A stretch of DNA of 64,000 nt from NCBI RefSeq assembly GCF_002979475.1, contig NZ_PCOY01000017.1, positions 16,834-80,833 of the forward strand, in the 5' to 3' direction. Of the stretch, positions 43,061 to 51,147 are shown piece after piece. Made by a program: the position numbers and the translations under genes. The stretch comes from Microbacterium sp. MYb62 (GTDB lineage Bacteria > Actinomycetota > Actinomycetes > Actinomycetales > Microbacteriaceae). The notes beneath the pieces were generated by a model. The model had not been told where the DNA came from, did not search any database, and was given only the letters and a program-made list of their open reading frames with translations. The first letter of the stretch is position 1. Each line of letters begins with the position of its first letter.

Positions 43061-44854
43061 ATGGCGACGCGGATGCTGCGACGCGGTCTGCCGCGTGTAC
43101 CGGGAGGGGAGCCCTGGCCTCCCGCGGCCGAGGTCGCCTCTGCCGCGGAGGCGGCTGTCGTGGACCCCGCTGCCGCGGACACGGACGCCCCGGTTTCCCC
43201 GGACGCCACGCGCGCCCCGTCGGCCGACACGCCACATGTCGGACGTTCGGCGGGTCCTGATCCGACATCTGGCGTGTCGGCCCCCGGTGTGACGCCAGGT
43301 GCAGGTGCAGGTGCAGGTGCAGGTGCAGGTGCGGGTTCGGGTGTGACGGCAGGGGCGGGTGCGGGTGTGGCGGCGGGGCGCAGCGGCGTCGTCCGCGTCC
43401 GTCGGGGCCTGCCTCGTGTCGTCGGAGGTGAACCGTGGCCGCCTGCGGGGGCAGAGCCCTCGCCTCCGGTCGTCCAGCCCGAGACGACCGCCGAGACGAC
43501 CACGGCGACTGCGGTCGCAGACACTCGCAGCGAGGCACCTGAACTCGCCCCCGCCGCGTCGCAGCCCCGCGAGGACGCTTCGGCTCCGGTCGCCCCCGTC
43601 GCTCCGGTCGCGGAGTCGTCCGCCCCGGAATCCCTTTCGAGTGGCGGTATCCGCCGCGGGCTTCCGCGTGTCGTGGGCGGCGAGCCCTGGCCGCCCGCGG
43701 AGACGGTTCCCTCGATGGCAGGCGATCCGCTGCCGTCCGCGGTCGACGGATCGGAACCGCAGGACCGGGTCGTGGGGGATGCCGCACCCGCCGCCGTGGC
43801 GGATGCCGCACCGGCCCCGGCTGCGGTCGCGGTGCCTGCTCCCGCATCCGCCGTCGCGACCCCGGCGATCGCCGACGTCGCCATTCCGCTCCGCGGAACA
43901 CGCACGGTCTGGAACGGCCGCGCGCCACGACACATCGACGTCGCGCCGGCATCCGGGCGCCGCCGTCCGACCTGGACGCAGGCGATCGCCGTGCTGCTCG
44001 GTGCGGCCGCGCTCGGGCTGATCGCGGGAGCGGCGATCGCCTTCGTGCGCGCGCTCCTCAGCTTCCCCTTCATGCAGGACTTCCTCGCAGCGTTCCCCGG
44101 CGAGTACGAGCCGGGCATCGCCGTCGAGCCGGGGTTCGCTCCCTGGATCGGCTGGCAGCATTTCTTCAACATGTTCCTGATGGTGCTGATCATCCGCTCC
44201 GGCCTGCAGGTGCGCACCGAGAAGCGACCGACCGTCTTCTGGACGCCCCGCGGCAACGCGAAGGGCAAGATCAGCCTGAACCTCTGGTTCCACCAGTCGC
44301 TCGACATCCTGTGGCTCGTGAACGGCGTGATCTTCGTGGTGCTGCTGTTCGTCACCGGGCACTGGGTGCGCATCGTGCCGACGAGCTGGGAGGTGTTCCC
44401 GAACGCCCTGTCGGCGGCGCTGCAGTACGTCTCGTTCGACTGGCCGCACGAGAACGGCTGGAACAACTACAACAGCCTGCAGCAGCTCGCCTACTTCGCG
44501 ACCGTGTTCATCGCCGCCCCGCTCGCGGCGATCACCGGATTCCGCATGTCGGGGCTCTGGCCGAAGAAGGCCGAGAAGCTGTCGAAGGCCTATCCGGTCG
44601 AGTGGGCGCGGGCGCTGCACTTCCCGATCATGCTCTACTTCGTGGCGTTCATCATCGCGCACGTCGCCCTGGTGATGCTCACCGGATTCCTGCGCAACCT
44701 GAATCACATGTTCGCCTCGCAGGACGCGGTCACCTGGACGGGGTTCTGGGTGTTCATCGTCTCGCTCGTCGTGATCGCGATCGCCTGGGTGGCTGCACGG
44801 CCGCTCGTGCTCGCGCCCATCGCGAAGGCGTTCGGAAAGGTCTCCGGACGCTGA
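43061..44854 (+). CDS. Membrane cytochrome b561-like protein with long repetitive N-terminal extension
   Basis: 597 residues. Residues 1-~300 are hydrophilic, Ala/Pro-rich and carry three copies of RRGLPRV(P/V)GGEPWPPA (near 7, 118 and 198), a palindrome-encoded ADTPHVGR...PTSGVSA and a Gly-Ala run. From ~305 come about six membrane helices with candidate haem histidines in [37 protein letters not shown] and IAHVALVM. It resembles cytochrome b/b6-type membrane subunits. Directly after etfBA, it probably takes electrons from ETF to the quinone pool. Partner and haem number are not proven. Confidence 0.78.
   Translation: MATRMLRRGLPRVPGGEPWPPAAEVASAAEAAVVDPAAADTDAPVSPDATRAPSADTPHVGRSAGPDPTSGVSAPGVTPGAGAGAGAGAGAGSGVTAGAGAGVAAGRSGVVRVRRGLPRVVGGEPWPPAGAEPSPPVVQPETTAETTTATAVADTRSEAPELAPAASQPREDASAPVAPVAPVAESSAPESLSSGGIRRGLPRVVGGEPWPPAETVPSMAGDPLPSAVDGSEPQDRVVGDAAPAAVADAAPAPAAVAVPAPASAVATPAIADVAIPLRGTRTVWNGRAPRHIDVAPASGRRRPTWTQAIAVLLGAAALGLIAGAAIAFVRALLSFPFMQDFLAAFPGEYEPGIAVEPGFAPWIGWQHFFNMFLMVLIIRSGLQVRTEKRPTVFWTPRGNAKGKISLNLWFHQSLDILWLVNGVIFVVLLFVTGHWVRIVPTSWEVFPNALSAALQYVSFDWPHENGWNNYNSLQQLAYFATVFIAAPLAAITGFRMSGLWPKKAEKLSKAYPVEWARALHFPIMLYFVAFIIAHVALVMLTGFLRNLNHMFASQDAVTWTGFWVFIVSLVVIAIAWVAARPLVLAPIAKAFGKVSGR
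43223..43281. repeat. 59-bp nested palindromic element, copy A2, in frame in the cytochrome b gene
   Basis: Arms 43223-43243 and 43261-43281 (21 bases, one mismatch) around a 17-base centre. Arm sequence CCGACACGCCACATGTCGG differs from copy A1 (9094-9152) at one base on the left arm and none on the right. The reading frame is the same as in A1, giving ADTPHVGR, seven residues, then PTSGVSA. Confidence 0.9.
43297..43332 (+). repeat. Six perfect AGGTGC hexamers (Gly-Ala coding)
   Basis: Six consecutive AGGTGC units encode a Gly-Ala run directly after element A2, then degrade into GGGTTCGGGTG. As a multiple of three it can vary in length without shifting the frame. Confidence 0.9.
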
Positions 44855-44918
44855 CACCACGACGCTGACACCACGGCGCTGACACCAGGGCACTGGCACC
44901 ACGCACTGACACCAGGGC
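44850..44918 (+). repeat. 14-bp tandem repeat, five units, starting on the cytochrome b stop codon
   Basis: Units begin at 44850, 44864, 44878, 44892 and 44905 with core GCTGACACCA (later units ACTGGCACCA, ACTGACACCA). The first contains the TGA stop at 44852-44854, so the gene end itself seems to have been duplicated. Confidence 0.85.
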
Positions 44919-44961
44919 ATCCCCGCACGACGCGTCCCCCCGCACGACGGAAGGAAAGATC

Positions 44962-46113
44962 ATGGCCGAGGCATTCATCATCGACGCGGTCCGTTCCCCC
45001 GTCGGCCGGCGAGGGGGATCGCTCGCGGGCATCCACCCGGCCGACCTGGGCGCGCACAGCCTGACCGCACTGGTCGAGCGCACGGGCATCGACCCCGGCG
45101 CGATCGACGACGTCGTGCTCGGTGCGATCGATGCGATCGGCGGGCAGGCGGGCAACGTGGCGCGCACGGCCGCTCTGGTCGCCGGATTCCCGGAGCACGT
45201 GCCGGGCGTGACGATCGACCGCCAGTGCGGTTCGAGCCAACAGGCCGTGCACTTCGCCGCACAGGCCGTGATGAGCGGCACGAGCGACCTCGTGATCGCG
45301 GGCGGTCTGCAGAACATGTCGCAGGTGCCGCTGACCGCGGCGGCGACCGTGGGGGAGGCGTACGGCTTCACGACGCCGTACGCCGAGTCGCCCGGTTGGC
45401 GCGCGCGCTACGGCGAACAGGAGATCTCGCAGTTCGCGGGTGCCGAGCTGATCGCCGCGAAATGGGACATCTCCCGTGAGGAGATGGAGCAGTACGCCCT
45501 GGCGAGTCACCGCCGCGCCGCTCGCGCGCAGGACGAGGGGCGCTTCGCGAAGGAGATCGCTCCGCTGAACGGCCTCGACCACGATGAGGGCGTGCGCCGG
45601 GACACCACCCTGGAGCGGATGGCGGGTCTCGCGCCGTTGCGAGAGGGCGGGCGGATCACCGCCGCGGTCTCGTCGCAGATCAGCGATGCCTCCAGCGCGG
45701 TGCTCGTCGCGAGCGAACGGGCCGTGCACGCGCACGGGCTCACGCCGCGTGCACGGATCCATCAGATGGCGGTGCGCGGCGCCAGCCCCGTCCTCATGCT
45801 CACCGCCCCGATTCCGGCCACCCGGCACGCCCTGGAGCGCGCAGGGCTGCGCATCTCCGACATCGACCTGTTCGAGGTGAACGAGGCCTTCGCTCCCGTG
45901 GTGCTCGCCTGGATGCGCGAGCTCGACGCGCCGCACGAGAAGGTCAACGTCAACGGCGGCGGCATCGCGCTCGGCCACCCCATCGGCGCGACCGGCACGC
46001 GACTCCTGACGACGATGCTGAACGAACTCGAGCGCACCGGCGGACGCTACGGCCTGCAGGCCATGTGCGAAGGCGGCGGCGTCGCGAACGTGACGATCAT
46101 CGAACGGCTCTGA
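44962..46113 (+). CDS. Thiolase (acetyl-CoA acetyltransferase)
   Basis: 383 residues of type II thiolase: nucleophilic cysteine in TIDRQCGSSQQAVHFAAQAV (about 88), NVNGGGIALGHPIGATG with the catalytic His, and the second cysteine in LQAMCEGGGVANVTI. N-terminal AFIIDAVRSPVGRRGG is canonical. It performs condensation or thiolysis of acyl-CoAs. It follows the etf-cytochrome b genes by 107 bases of repeats, and GGAAGGAAAG precedes the ATG. It may serve fatty-acid or ketoacid degradation using the same ETF. Confidence 0.93.
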   Translation: MAEAFIIDAVRSPVGRRGGSLAGIHPADLGAHSLTALVERTGIDPGAIDDVVLGAIDAIGGQAGNVARTAALVAGFPEHVPGVTIDRQCGSSQQAVHFAAQAVMSGTSDLVIAGGLQNMSQVPLTAAATVGEAYGFTTPYAESPGWRARYGEQEISQFAGAELIAAKWDISREEMEQYALASHRRAARAQDEGRFAKEIAPLNGLDHDEGVRRDTTLERMAGLAPLREGGRITAAVSSQISDASSAVLVASERAVHAHGLTPRARIHQMAVRGASPVLMLTAPIPATRHALERAGLRISDIDLFEVNEAFAPVVLAWMRELDAPHEKVNVNGGGIALGHPIGATGTRLLTTMLNELERTGGRYGLQAMCEGGGVANVTIIERL

Positions 46114-46139
46114 GCCGGAGCGAACCGCAACGGACGACG

Positions 46140-46175
46140 AGAACGGGCCGCCTCCGAGAGGAGACGGCCCGTTCT
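46140..46175. terminator. Bidirectional terminator between thiolase and GNAT genes
   Basis: AGAACGGGCCG and CGGCCCGTTCT arms, extended inward by CTCC/GGAG around a GAGA loop. It lies between convergent genes. Confidence 0.85.
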
Positions 46176-46193
46176 GCGCGTGTGCTGCGGAGA

Positions 46194-46703
46194 TCAGGGG
46201 CGGACGAAGCGGACCTCGGTCAGCGTCTCGCCCAGGAACGGCTCGGTGTGCGTCGCACCGTCGAGGCGGAAGCCGTTGCGCGTGTAGAAGCGGTGCGCGC
46301 GGGGGTTGTCCTCGGCGACCCACAGGTACAGCGGCTCATCCTTCTCGACGGCGGCGTCGAACAGCTTCTGGCCGATGCCGGTGGAGTGCCAGGCGTCGAG
46401 GAGGTAGATGAAGTACAGCTCTCGGAACGCCGGAGCATCCTTGTCGCGGGCGGGGCCCGAACCGACGAAGCCGACGATCTCGCCGTCGACGAGAGCGGCG
46501 TTCATCTTGAACTCGGGGCCCTGCGAGGCCCAGTGCGTCCAGAGCTCTGCCATGCGGCGAGGCGAGACCTTCTCCAGCGCAGCCTTGCTGATCAGGTGGT
46601 CGTAGGTCTCGTGCCAGCACTGCGCGTGCACGCGACCGAGGGCTTCCGCATCCACATCACGGACCGGACGGACGATGACTTCAGACTGGGCTTCGGCGCT
46701 CAT
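46194..46703 (-). CDS. GNAT-family N-acetyltransferase
   Basis: 169 residues: IVRPVRDVDAEALGRVHAQCWHETYDHLI at the N-terminus, acetyl-CoA loop LLDAWHSTGIGQKLFDAAVE (motif A, with Q/RxxGxG/A degenerate as HSTGIG) and WVAEDNPRAHRFYTRNGFRLDG (motif B). I chose the ATG at 46703, after which the family similarity starts. Substrate unknown. It is divergent from the thioesterase gene. Confidence 0.85.
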   Translation of the reverse strand: MSAEAQSEVIVRPVRDVDAEALGRVHAQCWHETYDHLISKAALEKVSPRRMAELWTHWASQGPEFKMNAALVDGEIVGFVGSGPARDKDAPAFRELYFIYLLDAWHSTGIGQKLFDAAVEKDEPLYLWVAEDNPRAHRFYTRNGFRLDGATHTEPFLGETLTEVRFVRP

Positions 46704-46834
46704 GTTCGTGACTCTACGCGCGGCATCCGCGAAGTGGAAATCGAGTGGATGTTCGATGACACCCGGTGTGCGGGCATGGAGGGTTCGCACAAGGATGTTC
46801 GCGGATCGTGTACTCCTGGCTACGATCGATCCTC

Positions 46835-47395
46835 GTGAACGTGATCTGGCGGACCCTCCTGGTGATCCTCGGCGCTCGCCGCCGCGTGCGGCGGGGGAAG
46901 ACCCTCGACCCGACGGCCGTGGGCAGCATCCGGATCACCACACTGCCGACCGACCTCGACATCCTGCGCCACATGAACAACGGGCGCTACCTGTCGCTGT
47001 TCGATCTCGGGCGCTGGGACCAGCTCATCCGCACCGGCCTGTTCGACGCGATGAAGGATCGCGGCTGGTACGCGGTGGTGTCGAGCGAGACGGTCACGTT
47101 CCGCAAGTCGCTGAAGCTGTGGCAGCGGTTCGAGGTGCAGTCGCGGTTCATCGGCCATGACGAGAAGGCGCTGTTCCTGGAGCATCGCGCCGTGGTCGGA
47201 GGCGAGATCTACGCCCGGGCGATCGTGCGAGCCAGGATGCTGCGCCGCACGGGCGGCACGGTCAGCAACGAAGAGCTGTTCGCCGCGGTCGGCAAGCCCG
47301 AAGGCGTGCCGGAGATCGACGCCTGGGTGCACGACTGGGCCGCGGCTTCCGCCCTCCCGCCCGTGCGGGTGAAGGCTCCGAGCGTCTGGGGCTGA
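46835..47395 (+). CDS. Hotdog-fold acyl-CoA thioesterase
   Basis: 186 residues: a short hydrophobic N-terminal helix (NVIWRTLLVILGAR), then a 4-hydroxybenzoyl-CoA thioesterase-like fold with the DILRHMNNGRYLSLFDLGRWDQL signature (split: DILRHMNNGRYL) and SETVTFRKSLKLWQRFEV. The HMNN(G/A)xY motif carries the catalytic region of the YbgC/TesE type. Start uncertain: GTG at 46835 chosen; a GTG at 46808 would add nine residues. Probably membrane-associated and acts on acyl-CoAs. Confidence 0.82.
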   Translation: MNVIWRTLLVILGARRRVRRGKTLDPTAVGSIRITTLPTDLDILRHMNNGRYLSLFDLGRWDQLIRTGLFDAMKDRGWYAVVSSETVTFRKSLKLWQRFEVQSRFIGHDEKALFLEHRAVVGGEIYARAIVRARMLRRTGGTVSNEELFAAVGKPEGVPEIDAWVHDWAAASALPPVRVKAPSVWG

Positions 47396-47473
47396 TCCCT
47401 CGACGCCGGTACCCGCACGATCTAGGGTGATGGTGCACGCCACGCGCACACGGTGGTGCGAAGGGATGCGACG

Positions 47474-47893
47474 GTGACCGGGACGGCAGCGACGCGGGAT
47501 CGCCCGCAGCGGGAATGGATGCCCGCGACGATCATCATCCCGATGTTCCTCTCCGCGCTCCTCGTGCTCGTCTGGCTCGGTGCCGGCGCTGTGCTGCTCT
47601 GGCTCCTGACGACCTTTCCCACCCCGGCGAACGCGACATCGACGATCCTCTGGGGCGGACTGGTGGTGCTCGGCGTGCTGGTGAACGTCGCCGTGCTGGT
47701 CGGGCTCGCGCGGCGCATCTCGTGGCTGCGGTGGGTCGTGGTCGGCCAGGCGCTCGCGATGACGGCGCTGCTCATCGTGACGCCCATCGGGCTCTGGGCC
47801 GGTGCCGTCGGCGCCGGCCAGGGGATTCTGCTGTTCGTGCCGTCGGCGCGCCGATGGTTCCGCGGAGCGGATGATCGGCGCCCGGCGTTCTGA
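47474..47893 (+). CDS. Small integral membrane protein of unknown function
   Basis: 139 residues with about four membrane helices (IIIPMFLSALLVLVWLGAGAVLLWLL, TILWGGLVVLGVLVNVAVLVGLA, WLRWVVVGQALAMTALLIV, GLWAGAVGAGQGILLFV; segments given separately) and a basic C-terminus. No domain recognised. The GTG at 47474 has GAAGGG eight bases upstream and is preferred over the GTG at 47453. It stands alone between the thioesterase and pntA. Confidence 0.65.
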   Translation: MTGTAATRDRPQREWMPATIIIPMFLSALLVLVWLGAGAVLLWLLTTFPTPANATSTILWGGLVVLGVLVNVAVLVGLARRISWLRWVVVGQALAMTALLIVTPIGLWAGAVGAGQGILLFVPSARRWFRGADDRRPAF

Positions 47894-47992
47894 GCGCGGA
47901 GTGCTCCTCCGGTTTCCGTAAGAACCTCGCTTCTTTCCCCGTCACAGATCCGAAGAGGGGGTGTTCTCGCGGCGTCCCTCAGTACTCTGAGC

Positions 47993-48050
47993 GGGAAGTC
48001 AGGGGCGCAGACGCCCCGGTGATCCCGTCGATGCAGACGGGCGGAGGAGG
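47993..48050 (+). promoter_or_regulatory. Structured leader of pntAB
   Basis: Hairpin 1: GGGGCG-CAGA-CGCCCC (48002-48017). Hairpin 2: CCCGTC-GATGCA-GACGGG (48024-48041), ending two bases before the GGAGGAGG ribosome site (48043-48050). An alternative outer pairing GGGA (47993-47996) with TCCC (48023-48026) excludes hairpin 2. This could be a switch between two folds that changes access to the ribosome site. No known riboswitch class is recognised. Confidence 0.5.
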
Positions 48051-48055
48051 AAGCA

Positions 48056-49609
48056 GTGGCAGTCATCGGCATCGTGCGGGAGCCTGCGGGCGAAGCACGG
48101 GTCTCGGCCACCCCGGCGACGATCGCGTCGCTCGGGAGGCTGGGCCACACCATCAGGGTCGAACGGGGAGCGGGCGCTGCGGCCTCGTACCCCGATGCGG
48201 AGTATGAGGCAGCGGGAGCGGCACTCGTCGACCGGGAGGAGGCGTGGGGGAGCGAGGTCGTGCTCGCGATCACGGCTCCGGGAGTCGAGGAGATCGCGCT
48301 CCTCTCCGACGGTGCCACCCTCATCGCACTGCTCTCGCCCGCCCTGCGTCCCGACCTCGTCGACTCGCTCGCACAGCGCGGCATCACGGCGCTCGCGCTC
48401 GATGCGGTGCCGCGCATCTCGCGCGCGCAGTCGATGGACGTGCTCAGCTCGATGGCGAACATCGCCGGTTACCGAGCGGTCGTCGAGGCCGCGCATGAGT
48501 TCGGCCGCTTCTTCACCGGCCAGGTGACCGCCGCGGGCAAGGTCCCCCCGGCCAAGGTGCTGGTCGCGGGCGCCGGAGTCGCGGGTCTCGCCGCGATCGG
48601 CGCGGCATCGAGTCTCGGAGCGATCGTGCGAGCGACCGACCCGCGCCCCGAGGTCGCCGACCAGGTCACCTCGATCGGCGGATCGTACCTCCCGGTCGAC
48701 GTCGAGGTCGCGGCCTCCACCGACGGCTACGCGAAGGCGACCAGTGCGGACTACGACCGCCGGGCCGCCGAGATCTACACCGAGCAGGCCGCCGACGTCG
48801 ACATCATCATCACGACCGCGCTCATCCCCGGCCGGGCGGCCCCTCGCCTGATCACCGCATCCGATGTCGCGCAGATGAAGCCGGGCAGCGTGATCGTCGA
48901 CATGGCCGCCGGCCAGGGCGGCAACGTCGAGGGCTCTGTCGCCGGCGAGCGGGTCGTCTCCGACAACGGCGTGATCATCCTGGGCTACACCGACCTCGCA
49001 TCACGCCTGGCCGCCCAGGCTTCCCAGCTCTACGGCACGAACCTCGCCAACCTCGTCGCACTGCTGACCCCCGCGAAGGACGGGCAGCTGGTGATCGACT
49101 TCGACGACGTGGTGCAGCGCTCGGTCACGGTCGTCCGCGACGGCGAGGTCACCTGGCCTCCGCCCGCCGTGCAGGTCGCGGCCGCCCCCGCCGCGAAGGC
49201 CGCGGCGGCACCGGTCGAGATCGCGCCGCCGAAGAAGATGTCCACCGCGCGCAAGGTCACGTTGATCGTCGTGGGCATCGCCGCGCTGTTCGCTGTGAAC
49301 GCGTTCGCCCCCGCTCCACTCCCGCAGCACTTCACGGTGCTCGTGCTGTCGGTCGTGATCGGGTTCTACGTGATCGGCAAGGTGCACCACGCGCTGCACA
49401 CCCCGCTCATGTCGGTGACCAATGCCATCTCGGGTGTCATCGTGGTCGGGGCGATGCTGCAGATCACCTCGCCGCTGCCGGTCGTGCAGGTGCTCGCCGC
49501 GATCGCCGTGCTGCTGGCCTCCATCAACATCTTCGGAGGTTTCGCGGTCACGCGTCGAATGCTCGCGATGTTCACACTCGGGACATCGGCGAAGGGCGGC
49601 CGGAAGTGA
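48056..49609 (+). CDS. pntA: NAD(P) transhydrogenase alpha subunit (PntAA+PntAB fused)
   Basis: 517 residues. Domain I (1-375) is the NAD(H)-binding alanine-dehydrogenase-like module: [60 protein letters not shown] and [14 protein letters not shown] (in parts). A linker rich in Ala/Pro leads to the dII membrane helices (about 405-505). The GTG at 48056 follows GGAGGAGG. It transfers hydride between NADH and NADP+ using the proton gradient. GTGA overlap with pntB. Confidence 0.94.
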   Translation: MAVIGIVREPAGEARVSATPATIASLGRLGHTIRVERGAGAAASYPDAEYEAAGAALVDREEAWGSEVVLAITAPGVEEIALLSDGATLIALLSPALRPDLVDSLAQRGITALALDAVPRISRAQSMDVLSSMANIAGYRAVVEAAHEFGRFFTGQVTAAGKVPPAKVLVAGAGVAGLAAIGAASSLGAIVRATDPRPEVADQVTSIGGSYLPVDVEVAASTDGYAKATSADYDRRAAEIYTEQAADVDIIITTALIPGRAAPRLITASDVAQMKPGSVIVDMAAGQGGNVEGSVAGERVVSDNGVIILGYTDLASRLAAQASQLYGTNLANLVALLTPAKDGQLVIDFDDVVQRSVTVVRDGEVTWPPPAVQVAAAPAAKAAAAPVEIAPPKKMSTARKVTLIVVGIAALFAVNAFAPAPLPQHFTVLVLSVVIGFYVIGKVHHALHTPLMSVTNAISGVIVVGAMLQITSPLPVVQVLAAIAVLLASINIFGGFAVTRRMLAMFTLGTSAKGGRK

Positions 49610-51003
49610 CCGTCGACGCGCTCGCCGGAGCGGCCTACATCGTCGCCGCCCTGCTGTTCATCCTCAGCCTCGCCGGGCTCAGCCGTCACGAGTCCGCCCG
49701 CTCCGGCGTGGTCTACGGCATCGCCGGCATGGCCATCGCGCTGGTCGCGACCGTCGCCCTGACCGTGGCGGATGCGTGGAGCACCGGTGCCTTCCTCGGC
49801 CTCGGGCTGCTCGTCGCCGCGGTGCTCATCGGCGCCGCGATCGGCCTGTGGCGAGCCAGGGTCGTGGAGATGACCGGCATGCCGGAGCTCATCGCCCTCC
49901 TGCACAGCTTCGTCGGACTCGCCGCCGTGCTCGTCGGCTGGAACGGCTACCTCGCGCACCCGGAGATCGCCCCGGAACTGGTCGGCATCCACAATGCCGA
50001 GGTCTTCATCGGGATCTTCATCGGCGGCGTCACCTTCACCGGGTCGATCGTCGCGTACCTCAAGCTCTCGGCGAAGATGTCGTCGAAGCCGCTCATGCTC
50101 CCGGGCAAGAACGGGCTCAACATCGGGGCGTTGGTCGCGTTCGTCGCCCTGACCGTGTGGTTCGTGAACGACCAGCAACTGTGGCTCCTGATCGCGGTCA
50201 CCGTGCTCGCGTTCGCACTGGGCTGGCACCTGGTCGCCTCGATCGGCGGCGGAGACATGCCGGTGGTCGTCTCGATGCTCAACAGCTATTCCGGTTGGGC
50301 GGCCGCCGCGGCGGGCTTCCTCCTGAACAACGACCTGCTCATCGTCACGGGCGCCCTGGTCGGCTCCTCCGGTGCCTACCTCTCCTACGTGATGTGCAAG
50401 GCCATGAACCGCTCGTTCCTCTCCGTCATCGCGGGCGGATTCGGCATCGCCGCGCCGACTGCCGACGACACCGAGTACGGCGAGCACCGCGAGATCACCG
50501 CGGAGAGCGCGGCCGAGATGCTCGTCGCAGCCGGCAGCGTCGTGATCACGCCCGGCTACGGCATGGCGGTCGCGCAGGCGCAGTATCCGGTGGCCGATCT
50601 GGTCCGCCGACTCCGCGAGCGGGGCGTGGACGTGCGGTTCGGCATCCATCCGGTCGCGGGGCGCCTTCCCGGCCACATGAACGTGCTGCTGGCCGAGGCC
50701 AAGGTGCCGTACGACATCGTCCTGAGCATGGACGAGATCAACGACGACCTCGCCTCGACCGCGGTCGTGCTCGTGATCGGCGCGAACGACACCGTGAACC
50801 CGGCCGCCGCCGAAGACCCGGGAAGCCCGATCGCCGGGATGCCGGTGCTCAAGGTGTGGGAAGCCGAGAACGTCATCGTGTTCAAGCGCTCGATGGCCGC
50901 CGGCTACGCGGGCGTGCAGAATCCGCTGTTCTTCCGCGACAACGCGTCGATGCTGTTCGGCGACGCGAAGCAGCGCGTGGAGGACATCATCGCCGCACTG
51001 TAG
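49606..51003 (+). CDS. pntB: NAD(P) transhydrogenase beta subunit
   Basis: 465 residues: about eight membrane helices (1-270; [70 protein letters not shown]; separate segments) and the NADP-binding dIII (about 295-465; [71 protein letters not shown]). Completes the proton-translocating enzyme supplying NADPH. Starts inside the pntA stop (GTGA). Confidence 0.95.
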   Translation: MTVDALAGAAYIVAALLFILSLAGLSRHESARSGVVYGIAGMAIALVATVALTVADAWSTGAFLGLGLLVAAVLIGAAIGLWRARVVEMTGMPELIALLHSFVGLAAVLVGWNGYLAHPEIAPELVGIHNAEVFIGIFIGGVTFTGSIVAYLKLSAKMSSKPLMLPGKNGLNIGALVAFVALTVWFVNDQQLWLLIAVTVLAFALGWHLVASIGGGDMPVVVSMLNSYSGWAAAAAGFLLNNDLLIVTGALVGSSGAYLSYVMCKAMNRSFLSVIAGGFGIAAPTADDTEYGEHREITAESAAEMLVAAGSVVITPGYGMAVAQAQYPVADLVRRLRERGVDVRFGIHPVAGRLPGHMNVLLAEAKVPYDIVLSMDEINDDLASTAVVLVIGANDTVNPAAAEDPGSPIAGMPVLKVWEAENVIVFKRSMAAGYAGVQNPLFFRDNASMLFGDAKQRVEDIIAAL

Positions 51004-51027
51004 CCCGCCCCTCCCCATGCTCACCCA

Positions 51028-51088
51028 GTTCCGGTCGCACTTCCTGTCGCTCCGCACGCCGGAAAGCGACGGGACATGCGACCGGAAC
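51028..51088. repeat. Intergenic hairpin element, family B copy 2
   Basis: Two 24-base inverted arms (51028-51051 and 51065-51088) with three mismatches and a 13-base loop. The left arm begins GTTCCGGTCGCACTTCCTG. It lies 25 bases after the pntB stop and 60 before putA. It shares TTCCGGTCGCACTTCCTG with copy 3 at 55337. Confidence 0.85.
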
Positions 51089-51147
51089 GGGACGAGCACG
51101 GGCGGCGCGGCGCGGAATCCGGCGCATCCAGACCTAGGGTGAAAGTC

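Noticed and set aside
47941..48055. Cobalamin or SAM riboswitch before pntA
   Set aside because: The conserved boxes of those classes are absent; only hairpins are supported.
51028..51088. Hairpin B2 as the pntB terminator
   Set aside because: Arms are shared with two other elements that do not follow gene ends, and there is no T tract; dispersed repeat fits better.
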